Origin: Chloroflexota bacterium
GTDB lineage: Bacteria; Chloroflexota; Dehalococcoidia; Lucifugimonadales; Lucifugimonadaceae
NCBI GenBank assembly: GCA_018650845.1
Contig: JABIFF010000008.1
Span: 62,001-126,000, forward strand
Direction of reading: 5' to 3'
Length of the DNA: 64,000 nucleotides
How positions within the stretch are numbered: the stretch's first letter is position 1; each line of letters begins with the position of its first letter. This document shows positions 35,285 to 43,778 of the stretch, one piece after another. Position numbers and translations under genes: made by a program. The notes under the pieces were generated by a model. It was not told the DNA's origin. It ran no database searches and saw only the letters and a program-made list of their open reading frames with translations.

Positions 35285-36535
35285 TTGATCAGTGAAGTGA
35301 CTATGCCCTCGATGGGTGCCGACATGACCGAAGGCACGATCGCAAAGTGGCTCAAGGCCGAGGGCGATGCCGTTGGCCGCGGGGACAAAATTGCCGAGAT
35401 CGAGACCGATAAAACGGTTGTCGAGATGGAAGCATATTCCGAAGGTCTACTGCGCAAGATTGTTGTTCCGGAAGGATCGATGGTCGATGTTGGAACTGTG
35501 ATCGCATTTATTGGCGATGCAGAAGACGAAATTCCAGAAGTCGCCGCTGCTCCTGCTGCTGAAGCTCCAAAGGCTGAAGCCGCTCCCGCTGCTGCACCTC
35601 CAGCACCTGCTCCTGTTCAACAGGCTGCACCCACTCCAGCACCGGCGCCGGTCGCAACCGCAGCCCCAGGTGGTCGAGTAAAAGCTTCTCCGATCGCTCG
35701 TAAGATCGCTGAAGAGAAGGGCTTTGATATCGCCGCTGTTCCGGGAACCGGACCTGGCGGACGAATCACAAAATCTGACGTCGAGAATTTCACTCCTTCA
35801 CCACAGTTCGCTGCTTCAGGCGGTCGAGCTCCAGTGGTTATGGACGGTTCAGACACTCCTCTGTCTTCCATGCGACAGGCAATTGCTCGTGTCACCGTAA
35901 AGTCGAAGTCAGAATCACCTCACTATTACGTGACTCACGAAGTGAACATGGCTCCAGCTATGACTTTCCGGGCGCAGCTTAACGAGGCGATCGTTGACGA
36001 TGGTGACCGTGTTTCCGTGAACGACATGGTGCTTAAGGCGGTTACGACTGCTCTGTTGAAGCACCCAAAATGGAATTCATCATTCGATGGCGACAAGCTG
36101 ATTGGTCATTCGGACATCAATCTTGGAGTTGCTATCGCACTCGATGAGGGACTGATCGTTCCGGCTGTTATCGGCATTCAGAACATGTCGCTAATCGAGA
36201 TTTCACGAGCTGTTCGAGACATGGGCAAGCGTGCTCGTGGCGAGGGCGGATCACTCACTCAGGCTGAGATGACGCAGGGTACGTTCGGCACGTCCAACTT
36301 GGGCATGTTCGGTACTGACACTTTTGCAGCGATCATCGTTCCTCCTAACGCTGGAATCATCGCTGTTGGCGCTATCAAGGATGTGCCGGTCGTCAAGGAC
36401 GGGCAGATCGTTCCTGGCAAGGTGATGAACGCAACAATCTCAGCTGATCACCGTGTTGGTGATGGGGCTGAGGCAGCGATTTTGATGGGCGAGTTCCAGA
36501 AGACACTTGAGAACCCCGCCCGCCTAATGCTGTAG
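35285..36535 (+). CDS. pdhC: Dihydrolipoamide acyltransferase (E2) of pyruvate dehydrogenase
   Basis: With TTG 35285 as start (AGGAG 7 nt upstream) the protein has 416 residues and opens with the family-typical SEVTMPSMGADM. One lipoyl domain (about 1-75) carries the lipoyl Lys in EIETDKTVVEMEA. An Ala/Pro-rich flexible linker (about 83-125) leads to a subunit-binding domain (SPIARKIAEEKGFDIAAVPGTGPGGRITKSDV). The acyltransferase domain ends with the catalytic DHRVGDG. An ATG at 35177 would add 36 residues without lipoyl homology. No E3 gene is in the window, so dihydrolipoamide dehydrogenase is encoded elsewhere. Confidence 0.93.
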   Translation: MISEVTMPSMGADMTEGTIAKWLKAEGDAVGRGDKIAEIETDKTVVEMEAYSEGLLRKIVVPEGSMVDVGTVIAFIGDAEDEIPEVAAAPAAEAPKAEAAPAAAPPAPAPVQQAAPTPAPAPVATAAPGGRVKASPIARKIAEEKGFDIAAVPGTGPGGRITKSDVENFTPSPQFAASGGRAPVVMDGSDTPLSSMRQAIARVTVKSKSESPHYYVTHEVNMAPAMTFRAQLNEAIVDDGDRVSVNDMVLKAVTTALLKHPKWNSSFDGDKLIGHSDINLGVAIALDEGLIVPAVIGIQNMSLIEISRAVRDMGKRARGEGGSLTQAEMTQGTFGTSNLGMFGTDTFAAIIVPPNAGIIAVGAIKDVPVVKDGQIVPGKVMNATISADHRVGDGAEAAILMGEFQKTLENPARLML

Positions 36536-36608
36536 GCACTTAGGTACTGGTAACGATTGATCTGCGCTTGCTTGGGTTGGGCAGGCGCGGGATGGCGAAC
36601 ATCAAACT

Positions 36609-36627
36609 CCCCGTTCGATGAGCGGGG
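36609..36627 (+). other. Hairpin in the leader of the ThyX-like gene
   Basis: CCCCGTTC-GAT-GAGCGGGG forms an 8-bp stem with a 3-nt loop in the 113-bp gap between pdhC and the ThyX-like gene. It lacks a T-run. It could end pdhC transcripts or lie in the next gene's leader. Confidence 0.35.
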
Positions 36628-36648
36628 CAGTCGATAGGCACACGCACG

Positions 36649-38268
36649 ATGTACGTACGGGAAACATTCAGCACGGAAGAACGAGCGGTACTAAGCCGTT
36701 TCTTCACGAATATCGATGGTCCCGTATTCGCTCTTATCAATCTTCCTGAGGTTGTGAAGGGGGCGCTGTTCGCACGATACAGCCGTTCACCAAAATCTTT
36801 ACGCCGTCTCTTTCTAGACGAGTTTTACGATCAGCCTGAAATTCCGTTAGAAGAACTCTCTGAAAATTCTGATAACCAGCAGTTGGTTTCGCTGAACCGT
36901 GCGGAAGGCCTTTTCGATCGAGTCTTTTCACAGTTTGGTGATGATTCCGTAGCTCAGCTCGGTGGCGCACATATTGCGTGCGAGCAGGCTTCGAATATTC
37001 TGACCAAAGTGCTTGAGTGGGGCCGGCTCGCCGCTTACTTGGAGCAGTCGACTCGCTACATTTTTTACGATCAGAAGCAGGGCGATAAATATCGTTACAT
37101 CGCACCGCCTGAGATCGAGACAGGCCCGCTGGCTGATGAGTACACGAAGACCATGGATTGGTTGTTCGATGAGTACTCAGCGCTAGTTCACACGTGTGTC
37201 CCATTCTTTGAGAATCAATTCCCAAGGCAAGATGGCGATTCTAAGTTCATCTACACCTCGTCGATTCGAGCTAAGGCTTGCGATTCGGCAAGAGGTCTGC
37301 TGCCCGCCGCAACAACTTCCAACTTAGGAGTGTTTGGCACTGGGCAGGCGTTTGAGTCGATGCTGATTCGGATGAACAGTCATCCTCTGGAAGAAGCTCG
37401 AGATTACGCCCGAATGATGCTCGAAGAGCTTCGTAAAGTAATTCCGTCGTTCCTGAAACGAGTCGACCTTCCAGATCGCGGGGGAGCATGGTCGGGCTAT
37501 TTCCAAGAGAACCACGAAGCGATGGAACGTATCGCTGCCGGCTTCGGAGCTGAGCCCGACGGCATCGACGAGGTAACGCTTGTTGAGTGGGATCACGATG
37601 CTGAAGATAAGATCGCAGCCGCTGCTTTGTACGCACATAGCGATCTTCCAGATACTCAGCTTCAAGCAATTGTGAGTGGTATGAATACCGCCGATAAAGC
37701 CGAAGTGATTCGTGCTTACGTTGGCGATCGACAGAACAGACGGCACAAGCCAGGTCGTGGCATGGAGCGATCGTTCTATCGCTTCGATGTGCTTTCAGAT
37801 TTCGGTAGCTTTAGGGATTTGCAGCGTCATCGCATGATGACTGTCGATTGGCAGCGACTTGGTGTGAAACACGGATACTCGACCCCACCAGCTATCGAAG
37901 AGGTCGGCTGGACTCAGCGTTGGGACGACGCGATGGGGCGGATGAGCGATTTCCACGAGACTGTGATGAACGAGCATGGTCCTGACGTGTCTCAGTACGT
38001 TGTGCCGTTCGGTTTCAAGCTTCGATATTCGATGCAGTTCAACGCTCGAGAAGCGTTCCACATGCTGGAGCTCCGAACTTCTCAGCAGGGACACCCTGAC
38101 TACCGACGTGTGTGTCAGGAGATGCACAAGTTGATTCGGGACAAGGCAGGTCACAAAGCACTTGCCGACGCTATGACGTACGTCGATCACGGATCGTACG
38201 ACCTTGAACGGCTAGAGGCCGAGCGCAGGGCAGAGCAGAAGCGGGAAGCTTCGAGCTCGGCTGATTAG
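36649..38268 (+). CDS. Double-length ThyX-like (FAD-dependent thymidylate synthase) protein
   Basis: 539 residues, more than twice the usual 220-250 of ThyX. Two ThyX-like halves are apparent. The first (about 20-260) has FGDDSVAQLGGAHIACEQAS and ends its motif with LEWGRLAAYLEQSTRYIFYD, where the usual RHR is lost. The second (about 340-520) has FGSFRDLQRHRMMTVDWQRLG near 390 and NAREAFHMLELRTSQQGHPDYR, closer to the flavin- and dUMP-binding pattern. ThyX functions as a homotetramer, so a fused dimer with one degenerate half is plausible. Whether it makes dTMP is inferred. No ribosome site is evident before the ATG. Confidence 0.8.
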   Translation: MYVRETFSTEERAVLSRFFTNIDGPVFALINLPEVVKGALFARYSRSPKSLRRLFLDEFYDQPEIPLEELSENSDNQQLVSLNRAEGLFDRVFSQFGDDSVAQLGGAHIACEQASNILTKVLEWGRLAAYLEQSTRYIFYDQKQGDKYRYIAPPEIETGPLADEYTKTMDWLFDEYSALVHTCVPFFENQFPRQDGDSKFIYTSSIRAKACDSARGLLPAATTSNLGVFGTGQAFESMLIRMNSHPLEEARDYARMMLEELRKVIPSFLKRVDLPDRGGAWSGYFQENHEAMERIAAGFGAEPDGIDEVTLVEWDHDAEDKIAAAALYAHSDLPDTQLQAIVSGMNTADKAEVIRAYVGDRQNRRHKPGRGMERSFYRFDVLSDFGSFRDLQRHRMMTVDWQRLGVKHGYSTPPAIEEVGWTQRWDDAMGRMSDFHETVMNEHGPDVSQYVVPFGFKLRYSMQFNAREAFHMLELRTSQQGHPDYRRVCQEMHKLIRDKAGHKALADAMTYVDHGSYDLERLEAERRAEQKREASSSAD

Positions 38269-38279
38269 TTCGTAGCTGT

Positions 38280-39752
38280 CTATTCAGTCGGCCTAGATCT
38301 CGTCATTAGCCATGCCGGAATTAGTGCTGCTGCCGAGATGATCGCTCCGTACAAGAAGAAGCGGGTGAAGACTGTCACTCCGGCGTGGGTGGCGCTGTCG
38401 AGAATCTGTTTTTGCACATCTGGATCGAGCGAGAACGCCGGAACGTCCGCAACGAGATCTTGGAACTGAACTGTGCCAAGAGCCGTCATCACCGCGAGAC
38501 CTGCAGTCATCCCAACCATTCGAGAAACACTGAGCAATGATGATGCTGCACCACGTTGATCGGTCTGAACGCCCCAGAGCGCCGTTTCAGCAATAGGCGA
38601 GACAAGTAATCCTAGTCCGAGTCCTGTGATCGCCAGATGAATCGTGAGCGCTGGTTCTGCGATGTCGATTGTCCAACTGGCTAGCAGTAGGAATCCAGCG
38701 GTCGTGATCAGCAGTCCAACGATAGAAGGAATTCTGGCGCCGTATCGCTGGGTCACATAACCGCCGGCGACTGCGCCGATACCAATTGCGATGGTCATTC
38801 TCAGTAGCTGTAAGCCGCCTTCAAGTGGCGATTTTCCAAAGACTGATGCTGCCATTAGCGGCACTGTGACCATTCCGATGATCAGCACTGCTCCAACAAG
38901 GAAGTGGGTGAGATTGGAGTAGTTGAATGATGGGAGCTGGAAGAGCCGTTTTGGGAACAACGGGTCTTGTGATCGGTTGTTCAAAACAGCCAACAAGATA
39001 AACAGGACTACCGACGCACCCAGCGAAATCGCCATGAGCGCGTCTGGTTCGCCGACCCTGACTAATCCGATTGTCAGCAACGAAAGCAAGGCTGCGAAAA
39101 CAGTTGCTGAAGGCAAGTCGATCTTCACTGCGTTTCGCTTACCCGGAGGGTTGCGAAGAATCCATATTGCTGCGATTACTGTGAACGGAATGTTCAACCA
39201 GAACGCCCATTCCCATGACATCCAAGTAGTAATTCCACCACCCCAAAGAGGTCCGAAAACTCCACCTGCCTCAGCACTAGCACCGATTAGACCGTATGCG
39301 ATTGCCCGGTGTTTGCCATCAACCAATTCGCCGGCGGCTGCGATTGAAATCGGTATTACGGCTCCGCCGCCGATTGCTTGGAAAACTCGTGTTCCAATTA
39401 GCCAGTTGTACTCAGGCGGCCCGCCGTAGAGCCAGCGCGGGATATCGGGCGATACAGCAACTAATGCTGAACCTAGTGTGAAGACCGCCATCGCCAGCAA
39501 GAATGCTCGACGATAGCCGGTGCGGTCGGAAATACGCCCCATGAGCGGCATGGCGGCGGTGTAGCCGATTAGGTAACCGGTTATCGACCACGAGGCGCGA
39601 TCAAGTTCCGAAACTCCCACTCTCAGATCGGCAAGCATGTCGGGTAATAAAGTTACGACTACCGTTTGATCATCGGCGGCAATGAACACGCCGAAGCAGA
39701 GCGGCAGCAGCAGCTTGTAGGGGGAGATTATTTGCCGGAGTTTGGTGAACAT
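38280..39752 (-). CDS. DHA2-family (14-TM) MFS exporter, P55-like by context
   Basis: 490 residues with about 14 hydrophobic segments. TM1 contains the acidic FGVFIAADDQTVVVTLLPDM, loop 2-3 reads GRISDRTGYRRAFLL, and motif C (PLWGGGITTWMSWEWAFWLNIPF) in TM5 is the antiporter signature of the EmrB/QacA group. The start ATG lies 3 nt after the stop of an LppX/LprG-like lipoprotein gene. In mycobacteria the lipoprotein LprG and the 14-TM MFS protein P55 form an operon that exports lipids and glycolipids. The same job is inferred here from gene order and family. Confidence 0.88.
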   Translation of the reverse strand: MFTKLRQIISPYKLLLPLCFGVFIAADDQTVVVTLLPDMLADLRVGVSELDRASWSITGYLIGYTAAMPLMGRISDRTGYRRAFLLAMAVFTLGSALVAVSPDIPRWLYGGPPEYNWLIGTRVFQAIGGGAVIPISIAAAGELVDGKHRAIAYGLIGASAEAGGVFGPLWGGGITTWMSWEWAFWLNIPFTVIAAIWILRNPPGKRNAVKIDLPSATVFAALLSLLTIGLVRVGEPDALMAISLGASVVLFILLAVLNNRSQDPLFPKRLFQLPSFNYSNLTHFLVGAVLIIGMVTVPLMAASVFGKSPLEGGLQLLRMTIAIGIGAVAGGYVTQRYGARIPSIVGLLITTAGFLLLASWTIDIAEPALTIHLAITGLGLGLLVSPIAETALWGVQTDQRGAASSLLSVSRMVGMTAGLAVMTALGTVQFQDLVADVPAFSLDPDVQKQILDSATHAGVTVFTRFFLYGAIISAAALIPAWLMTRSRPTE

Positions 39753-39755
39753 CGG

Positions 39756-40478
39756 TTAGATGGGCGGCTCGAGCGAAACCTGCTTGTTGAACTCTGAAAG
39801 CGTGATTACGCGGATTGTACCGTCCTCGTCTTCAGGTTGGACATGGCCGGAGATGACGATCTTGTTCAGGCGGTTGGTTCCCGAGTCTAACGAAAGCGTA
39901 ACTTCTGGAATGGCATCGGGGTCGACCGATCCGACGAGAGCTGCCAGTGACTGCGCTGGGATAGTTCCGGAGATTTGGATTTCTCCGTTGGATGGTGCTG
40001 GATTTGGATATGACGCTTGCTGCGTATCGCCAAGAATATCGGCGACTAGCTTTACGGGGTCTAGGAACGAGAATGGGCTGTCTTCCGGAGCGATTTCCGA
40101 CCATACGCCGGTGAGCGGGTTGGTCATCCATGTTTGCTCATCGATCACGATGGCTTCGACTCGCACGAATGCTCGACCGATGTTGGCTTCTGCTTCCAGA
40201 TCGAGTCCGTTGGTGGCTACAAGTCCACCTGCTCGGCTGAGTTCCAGTGCGCCGGAAAGAGTTGTGTGTCCTGATTCGTGGGTGAGTTGAAAGCTGAAAC
40301 TATCGAGGGCGGTCATTGCTGCACGCGATAGGTCAACTGCTTCAGAAGCGGTTACGGTCGGTTCGACCGGCACGGGCGTCGGATCTTCGCTTGAGCAGCC
40401 AAGGACCGACACTACAAGTAGTGCTGTGATAAGTGCGAGAGCTGATAGCGAAAATGTTCGGCGCGTACGAATGATCAT
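39756..40478 (-). CDS. LppX/LprAFG-like lipoprotein
   Basis: 240 residues. The signal peptide ends with lipobox SVLGC, lipidated Cys28, followed by a Pro/Thr linker. The mature domain has the half-barrel pattern of the LppX_LprAFG family: LSRAAMTALDSFSFQLTHES, DLEAEANIGRAFVRVEAIVIDEQTWMTNPLTGVWSEI, then ADILGD and SGTIPAQSLAALVG. These proteins hold lipids in a hydrophobic cavity on the outer face of the membrane. The gene runs directly into the MFS exporter gene (3-nt gap). Family assignment is from pattern recognition and should be confirmed by profile search. Confidence 0.8.
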   Translation of the reverse strand: MIIRTRRTFSLSALALITALLVVSVLGCSSEDPTPVPVEPTVTASEAVDLSRAAMTALDSFSFQLTHESGHTTLSGALELSRAGGLVATNGLDLEAEANIGRAFVRVEAIVIDEQTWMTNPLTGVWSEIAPEDSPFSFLDPVKLVADILGDTQQASYPNPAPSNGEIQISGTIPAQSLAALVGSVDPDAIPEVTLSLDSGTNRLNKIVISGHVQPEDEDGTIRVITLSEFNKQVSLEPPI

Positions 40479-40551
40479 GTTCGAAATTGTGACCTAAGGT
40501 AGGTCTTCACGATACATGGAAGCGGTGTTGGAAAGTAGTAGTTTCGGGTGC

Positions 40552-40674
40552 TTACGGATCGCTGCAATCACGCATGAAGCCGCACGAATCGCACCGCAGT
40601 TTGCAGTGCAAATCAACGAGCTCGGCATCGCAACGATCACATACCCAAGTTTTAGTATCTGAATCGGTCGTCAC
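40552..40674 (-). CDS. Tiny cysteine-rich (zinc-ribbon-like) protein
   Basis: GTG 40674 opens 40 residues ending at TAA 40552. Cysteines are C12 and C15 (WVCDRCDAEL), C24, C28 and C31 (HCKLRCDSCGF), and C36 (RDCSDP). Two CxxC pairs make a zinc site likely. The composition and the Cys-Gly-Phe turn leave little doubt that it is coding. I see no strong ribosome site. It lies between the lipoprotein gene and the anti-sigma gene on the same strand. Function unknown. Confidence 0.7.
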   Translation of the reverse strand: MTTDSDTKTWVCDRCDAELVDLHCKLRCDSCGFMRDCSDP

Positions 40675-40766
40675 TAGATTCAACTCGAATCGTCTGATTA
40701 CTTACCTGCACAAATCGGTAGGCGAGTGATCAGATTCTAAGAATTCCCTGTTTTGACCGTAAGCGA

Positions 40767-41816
40767 TCAGTTCGTTTCAGCAGATAGAACCATCGTGCCA
40801 GACGGATCGTTTCCGATTTGGTTTACCTGTTCCTGAGTCACCCTAACGCTCGAGTAGAACTGAAGCGGGTTGGGAAGAAGGAAAGCAATGTTGGCCGAAC
40901 CGATTTCACTGACTTCAAATTGAGCGACCGGAGTTGGATTGCCATTTCCCATAAGCCACAGCGTGTAGGCGTGGCCGGGTTGAGGCTGGGGTAGACCGTG
41001 AACCTGGAACACTGCCTCGTTGCCAACGACTCGAACTGCGATGAGTCCTGAAGCGGCTGGTTCGGTTGCGGTGACTTGCTGAGTGTTGCTCGCAAGCCAG
41101 CTTTCGACTTGGTAGCCCTCTTTCATAGCGACGTACATGAGGCGATTGTTGTCGCTTAGCGCTTGTCGTAGGGCGTTATTGGCAGTTGCGAGTTCTGAAA
41201 CCATCTCTTCTTGGTGAACCACCATTTCATTGGTTGCACCGAACTCATCTTCCATCACTTCCATTTCCGATTTCATGGACGCCACTTTGGTTTCTGAGTC
41301 GGTCATCGTGGTGGAAAGTTCGCTTTGGAGATTGGTGACAAGAACAGTCTCGGCAGTGAGATCGGATCGGAGGGAATCGATTTCGTTGCCAAGCTGGTTG
41401 TTCTGGTAGCCGAGAACTCCCGCAACGACTAGAACGAGAACCGCAGCCGCAGCAGAAGTTGCCAGTCCTGACTGGAAGGCGCGCTGCCACCATGGTGCTC
41501 TGAGAGAGCCTCTTGCTGCGTACTCAGCGGCTTTTAGCTGGACGAGTGAAGGCGCCGATTCTTTTTCAATCATCTTCAGAAGGTTGGCTTTGAGATGGGC
41601 AGGCGGCTCGACTGGAGGAACACTCATTGCCAGATAGTCGGTGACTTCTGAGAGTTCTTCGTATTCAGCCTGAACTTCTGGGAATCGCTCGATTAGGTGT
41701 TCGACTGCGGCGCGTGCTTCTGCATCGTCGAGTGCACCGAGAGCGTACGCAGAGAGGTTTTCGAAGCGCTGATCCATGTCGTCGTTTAGTTCAATATTGT
41801 CTTTAGTTTCGGTCAT
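40767..41816 (-). CDS. RskA-type anti-sigma factor
   Basis: 349 residues. The N-terminal cytoplasmic part (about 1-90) has the zinc-less anti-sigma helices (FENLSAYALGALDDAEARAAVEHL). A membrane helix lies near 117-138 (ATSAAAAVLVLVVAGVLGY). A long extracytoplasmic coiled coil (about 140-235) precedes an RskA C-terminal domain with LPQPQPGHAYTLWLM and SSVRVTQEQ. It should hold the ECF sigma factor encoded upstream until regulated proteolysis. The start overlaps the sigma stop as ATGA. The coiled-coil insertion seems longer than usual for the family. Confidence 0.9.
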   Translation of the reverse strand: MTETKDNIELNDDMDQRFENLSAYALGALDDAEARAAVEHLIERFPEVQAEYEELSEVTDYLAMSVPPVEPPAHLKANLLKMIEKESAPSLVQLKAAEYAARGSLRAPWWQRAFQSGLATSAAAAVLVLVVAGVLGYQNNQLGNEIDSLRSDLTAETVLVTNLQSELSTTMTDSETKVASMKSEMEVMEDEFGATNEMVVHQEEMVSELATANNALRQALSDNNRLMYVAMKEGYQVESWLASNTQQVTATEPAASGLIAVRVVGNEAVFQVHGLPQPQPGHAYTLWLMGNGNPTPVAQFEVSEIGSANIAFLLPNPLQFYSSVRVTQEQVNQIGNDPSGTMVLSAETN

Positions 41817-42388
41817 ACTTGCGCGCCCATTTCAGCACTTAGTGCCGTGCGTAACTTTTTCAATGCCAACCGCATTCGTGTTTTGACCGTGCCGAGCGGT
41901 TGGCCGGTTTTTGTTGCAATTTCAGTTTGGGTGAGCCCCTTGAAGTAGGAGAGTTCAACCACTTGTTGTTGTTCTTCAGGAAGATTTTTCATTGCTTCAC
42001 GGATCTTTGCGTATTCAGATTGGGCGACCGCAGCATCGGCAGGAGAAACGTCTCCCGATTGGATGTTCAAATGGTCGTCTATGTCGTCGTTTTCTCGGCT
42101 TCGATCCCTGCGTCGTTTTCTAAGCTCATCGATTGTTCTGTTGTGTGCAATTGAGAACAACCAAGTTGTGAATTTTCCCTTTTTCGTTGTGTAGGTCGCT
42201 CCGCGACGCCACACACTCATGAACACGTCTTGTGTTACTTCTTCCGATCCAACTGGGTCGTTGAGCATCCGAACTGCGAGCGCGAACACCCGCCGACCGT
42301 ACCTGTCGTACAAAGTCGCGAGAGCATCTCGATCTTTTTCACTGATCTTCGCAAGCAGTTCCAGATCTTCTAGATCCTGGTAATTCAA
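41813..42388 (-). CDS. ECF-type RNA polymerase sigma factor (SigK-like group)
   Basis: 191 residues from TTG 42388, which has GAGG 6 nt upstream; an ATG at 42451 would add 21 residues of unlike composition. Region 2 contains LATLYDRYGRRVFALAVRML and DVFMSVWRRGATYTTKKGKFTTWLFSIAHNRTIDELRKRRR. Region 4 contains LPEEQQQVVELSYFKGLTQTEIATKTGQPLGTVKTRMRLALKKL. The pair with an RskA-type anti-sigma suggests a cell-envelope or oxidative stimulus. Target promoters, perhaps including its own, are not identifiable by eye. Confidence 0.93.
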   Translation of the reverse strand: MNYQDLEDLELLAKISEKDRDALATLYDRYGRRVFALAVRMLNDPVGSEEVTQDVFMSVWRRGATYTTKKGKFTTWLFSIAHNRTIDELRKRRRDRSRENDDIDDHLNIQSGDVSPADAAVAQSEYAKIREAMKNLPEEQQQVVELSYFKGLTQTEIATKTGQPLGTVKTRMRLALKKLRTALSAEMGAQV

Positions 42389-42556
42389 GCGGCACCTCGT
42401 CCAATTAGGACCCGACCGACCGTGCAGTGCATTCGCCGTGCGCGAATTCATCTAGCCGTTCAGGTAACCAATAGAGAATACGTCAGGTATGCGGAAGCGG
42501 TTTTCGCTGATTCCGCTATTTTCGCTGGTATTTTTTCCAGCAATCCTGAAGGGAGA

Positions 42557-43426
42557 TTATTCGGGTGATTCGTCGCTGCCACGTGCTGTGAGAGCTTTTA
42601 GCTTGCGGAGTGCGCTTTCAGCTTGTTCAGTGTTGGAACCAGCAGGAGCACGTTCGAGGAATTGGGTGAGAGAATCGACTGCGTCTCCGAAGTTGCCGAC
42701 TTTTGTCTGCAGGTGTGCGAGTTCGCTGAGGTTTCGGAGGTTGGAAGGATCGAGTAGTTGAATACGTTCTGAAGCTGAGAGCGCAAGTTCGTAATTCTTG
42801 TGCTTTTCGTGAGCGACTTTGAGATTGCTGAGCAATCGACGGAGCATTGCTCGTTTCGGTGCCGGGTTTAGGAACTTTCGCTCCAGATCGTCGAAGTCGC
42901 CGTTCTTGATTCGGTCTTTACCGAGGATGTTGGTGATGCACTCTTTGCGAGAGAGGAGACCGCCGTTGTGGAAGGGATCGACGAATATCCTGTCTTCACC
43001 CGTACCGATGGCGACGACGAAGTGCTTGCGAAGCGATATTCCGTCGACTGCCATTCCCGCTACTCGAGCCACTTCGATGTAGAGAATGGATAGGGCAACA
43101 GGGTTGCCTTTGAGATGGTCGATTACCTCGTTGAGGTGACTATTGTTTGGGTCAAAGTAGTCTTTTGAATCGCCAGTGAATCCGGCTTCATCAAAGAGCA
43201 CTTCGTGCATAGCGCCAACGAAATCGTAGTTCGAGTATTTAGCTGCGAGCCGGGATTTGACCTTGGAGCCGAACTGGGCAATGCGACCTTGGTAGGCGAT
43301 TACGTCGAGTTCGGGGAATTCATTGGAGGCTGCGTAGAGGCTAGCCGCGCCGAGATTGATCTCTTCGTCGGGGCAGCGAATTGCCCGGGCGAAATTTTCT
43401 TTTGGTGAGAGAGAGCTAGTTCCCAA
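42557..43426 (-). CDS. SirB1/transglutaminase-like family protein with TPR tail
   Basis: 289 residues. The N-terminal two thirds match the SirB1 (Transglut_core2) family: LNEVIDHLKGNPVALSILYIEVARVAGMAVDGISLRKHFVVAI and IFVDPFHNGGLLSRKEC. The usual Cys of active transglutaminases is not obvious at the NP(V/I)ALS position. The last 80 residues read as tetratricopeptide helices (LALSASERIQLLDPSNLRNLSELAHLQ). The reaction is unknown. TTG start at 43426. It is divergent from the thiamine-transport operon. Confidence 0.85.
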   Translation of the reverse strand: MGTSSLSPKENFARAIRCPDEEINLGAASLYAASNEFPELDVIAYQGRIAQFGSKVKSRLAAKYSNYDFVGAMHEVLFDEAGFTGDSKDYFDPNNSHLNEVIDHLKGNPVALSILYIEVARVAGMAVDGISLRKHFVVAIGTGEDRIFVDPFHNGGLLSRKECITNILGKDRIKNGDFDDLERKFLNPAPKRAMLRRLLSNLKVAHEKHKNYELALSASERIQLLDPSNLRNLSELAHLQTKVGNFGDAVDSLTQFLERAPAGSNTEQAESALRKLKALTARGSDESPE

Positions 43427-43621
43427 AATCTACGGCTGTTTCCTGCACATTATTCGGCGCTTCCAAACTGGAATATGCGCATTCTAGCTGCCCCAGCATG
43501 AAGCCGCAAACTCGGCGAGGTGAGGAAATACTGGACGATTTGACATTGAGTTGTTTGGTTGCAAAACTTGCCATAGACGAAGCAACGCTTTGTCGGTGTT
43601 GATCGCAGCATAGCGACCAAC
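43427..43621. other. Divergent promoter region, no firm gene
   Basis: About 195 bp between the SirB1-like start (minus) and the TPP riboswitch (plus). It must hold promoters for both directions, but no clear -35/-10 pair stands out. A 34-codon plus-strand frame from ATG 43498 lacks a ribosome site and is not called. Confidence 0.4.
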
Positions 43622-43710
43622 ACACGGGGAGCTCGGGTAGCCGGGCTGAGAGGGCAGACGCAATACTCTGCCAACCCTTGAACCTGATCTGGGTAATGCC
43701 AGCGTAGGAA
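43622..43710 (+). promoter_or_regulatory. TPP (THI-box) riboswitch
   Basis: The conserved thiamine-pyrophosphate aptamer is present: ACACGGGGAGC, then GGGCTGAGA, the variable P3 arm closed by GGCAGA/TCTGCC, ACCCTTGAACCTGATCTGGG, TAATGCCAGCGTAGGAA. Downstream, ATTACCCAG (43739-43747) is the exact complement of CTGGGTAAT in the aptamer (43689-43697), and CCCAG can alternatively pair with CTGGG at 43759-43763. These mutually exclusive pairings would make an expression platform close to the start codon at 43779. Binding of TPP should repress the transporter. Confidence 0.96.
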
Positions 43711-43778
43711 ATCGGCCGAGTGCCACATCCAAGCGAAGATTACCCAGATAACGACTGACTGGGGATTACGCAGGAACG

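Noticed and set aside
43498-43602. 34-codon plus-strand frame (MKPQTRRGEEILDD...) upstream of the TPP riboswitch.
   Set aside because: No ribosome site and no recognisable motif; too short to call without conservation.
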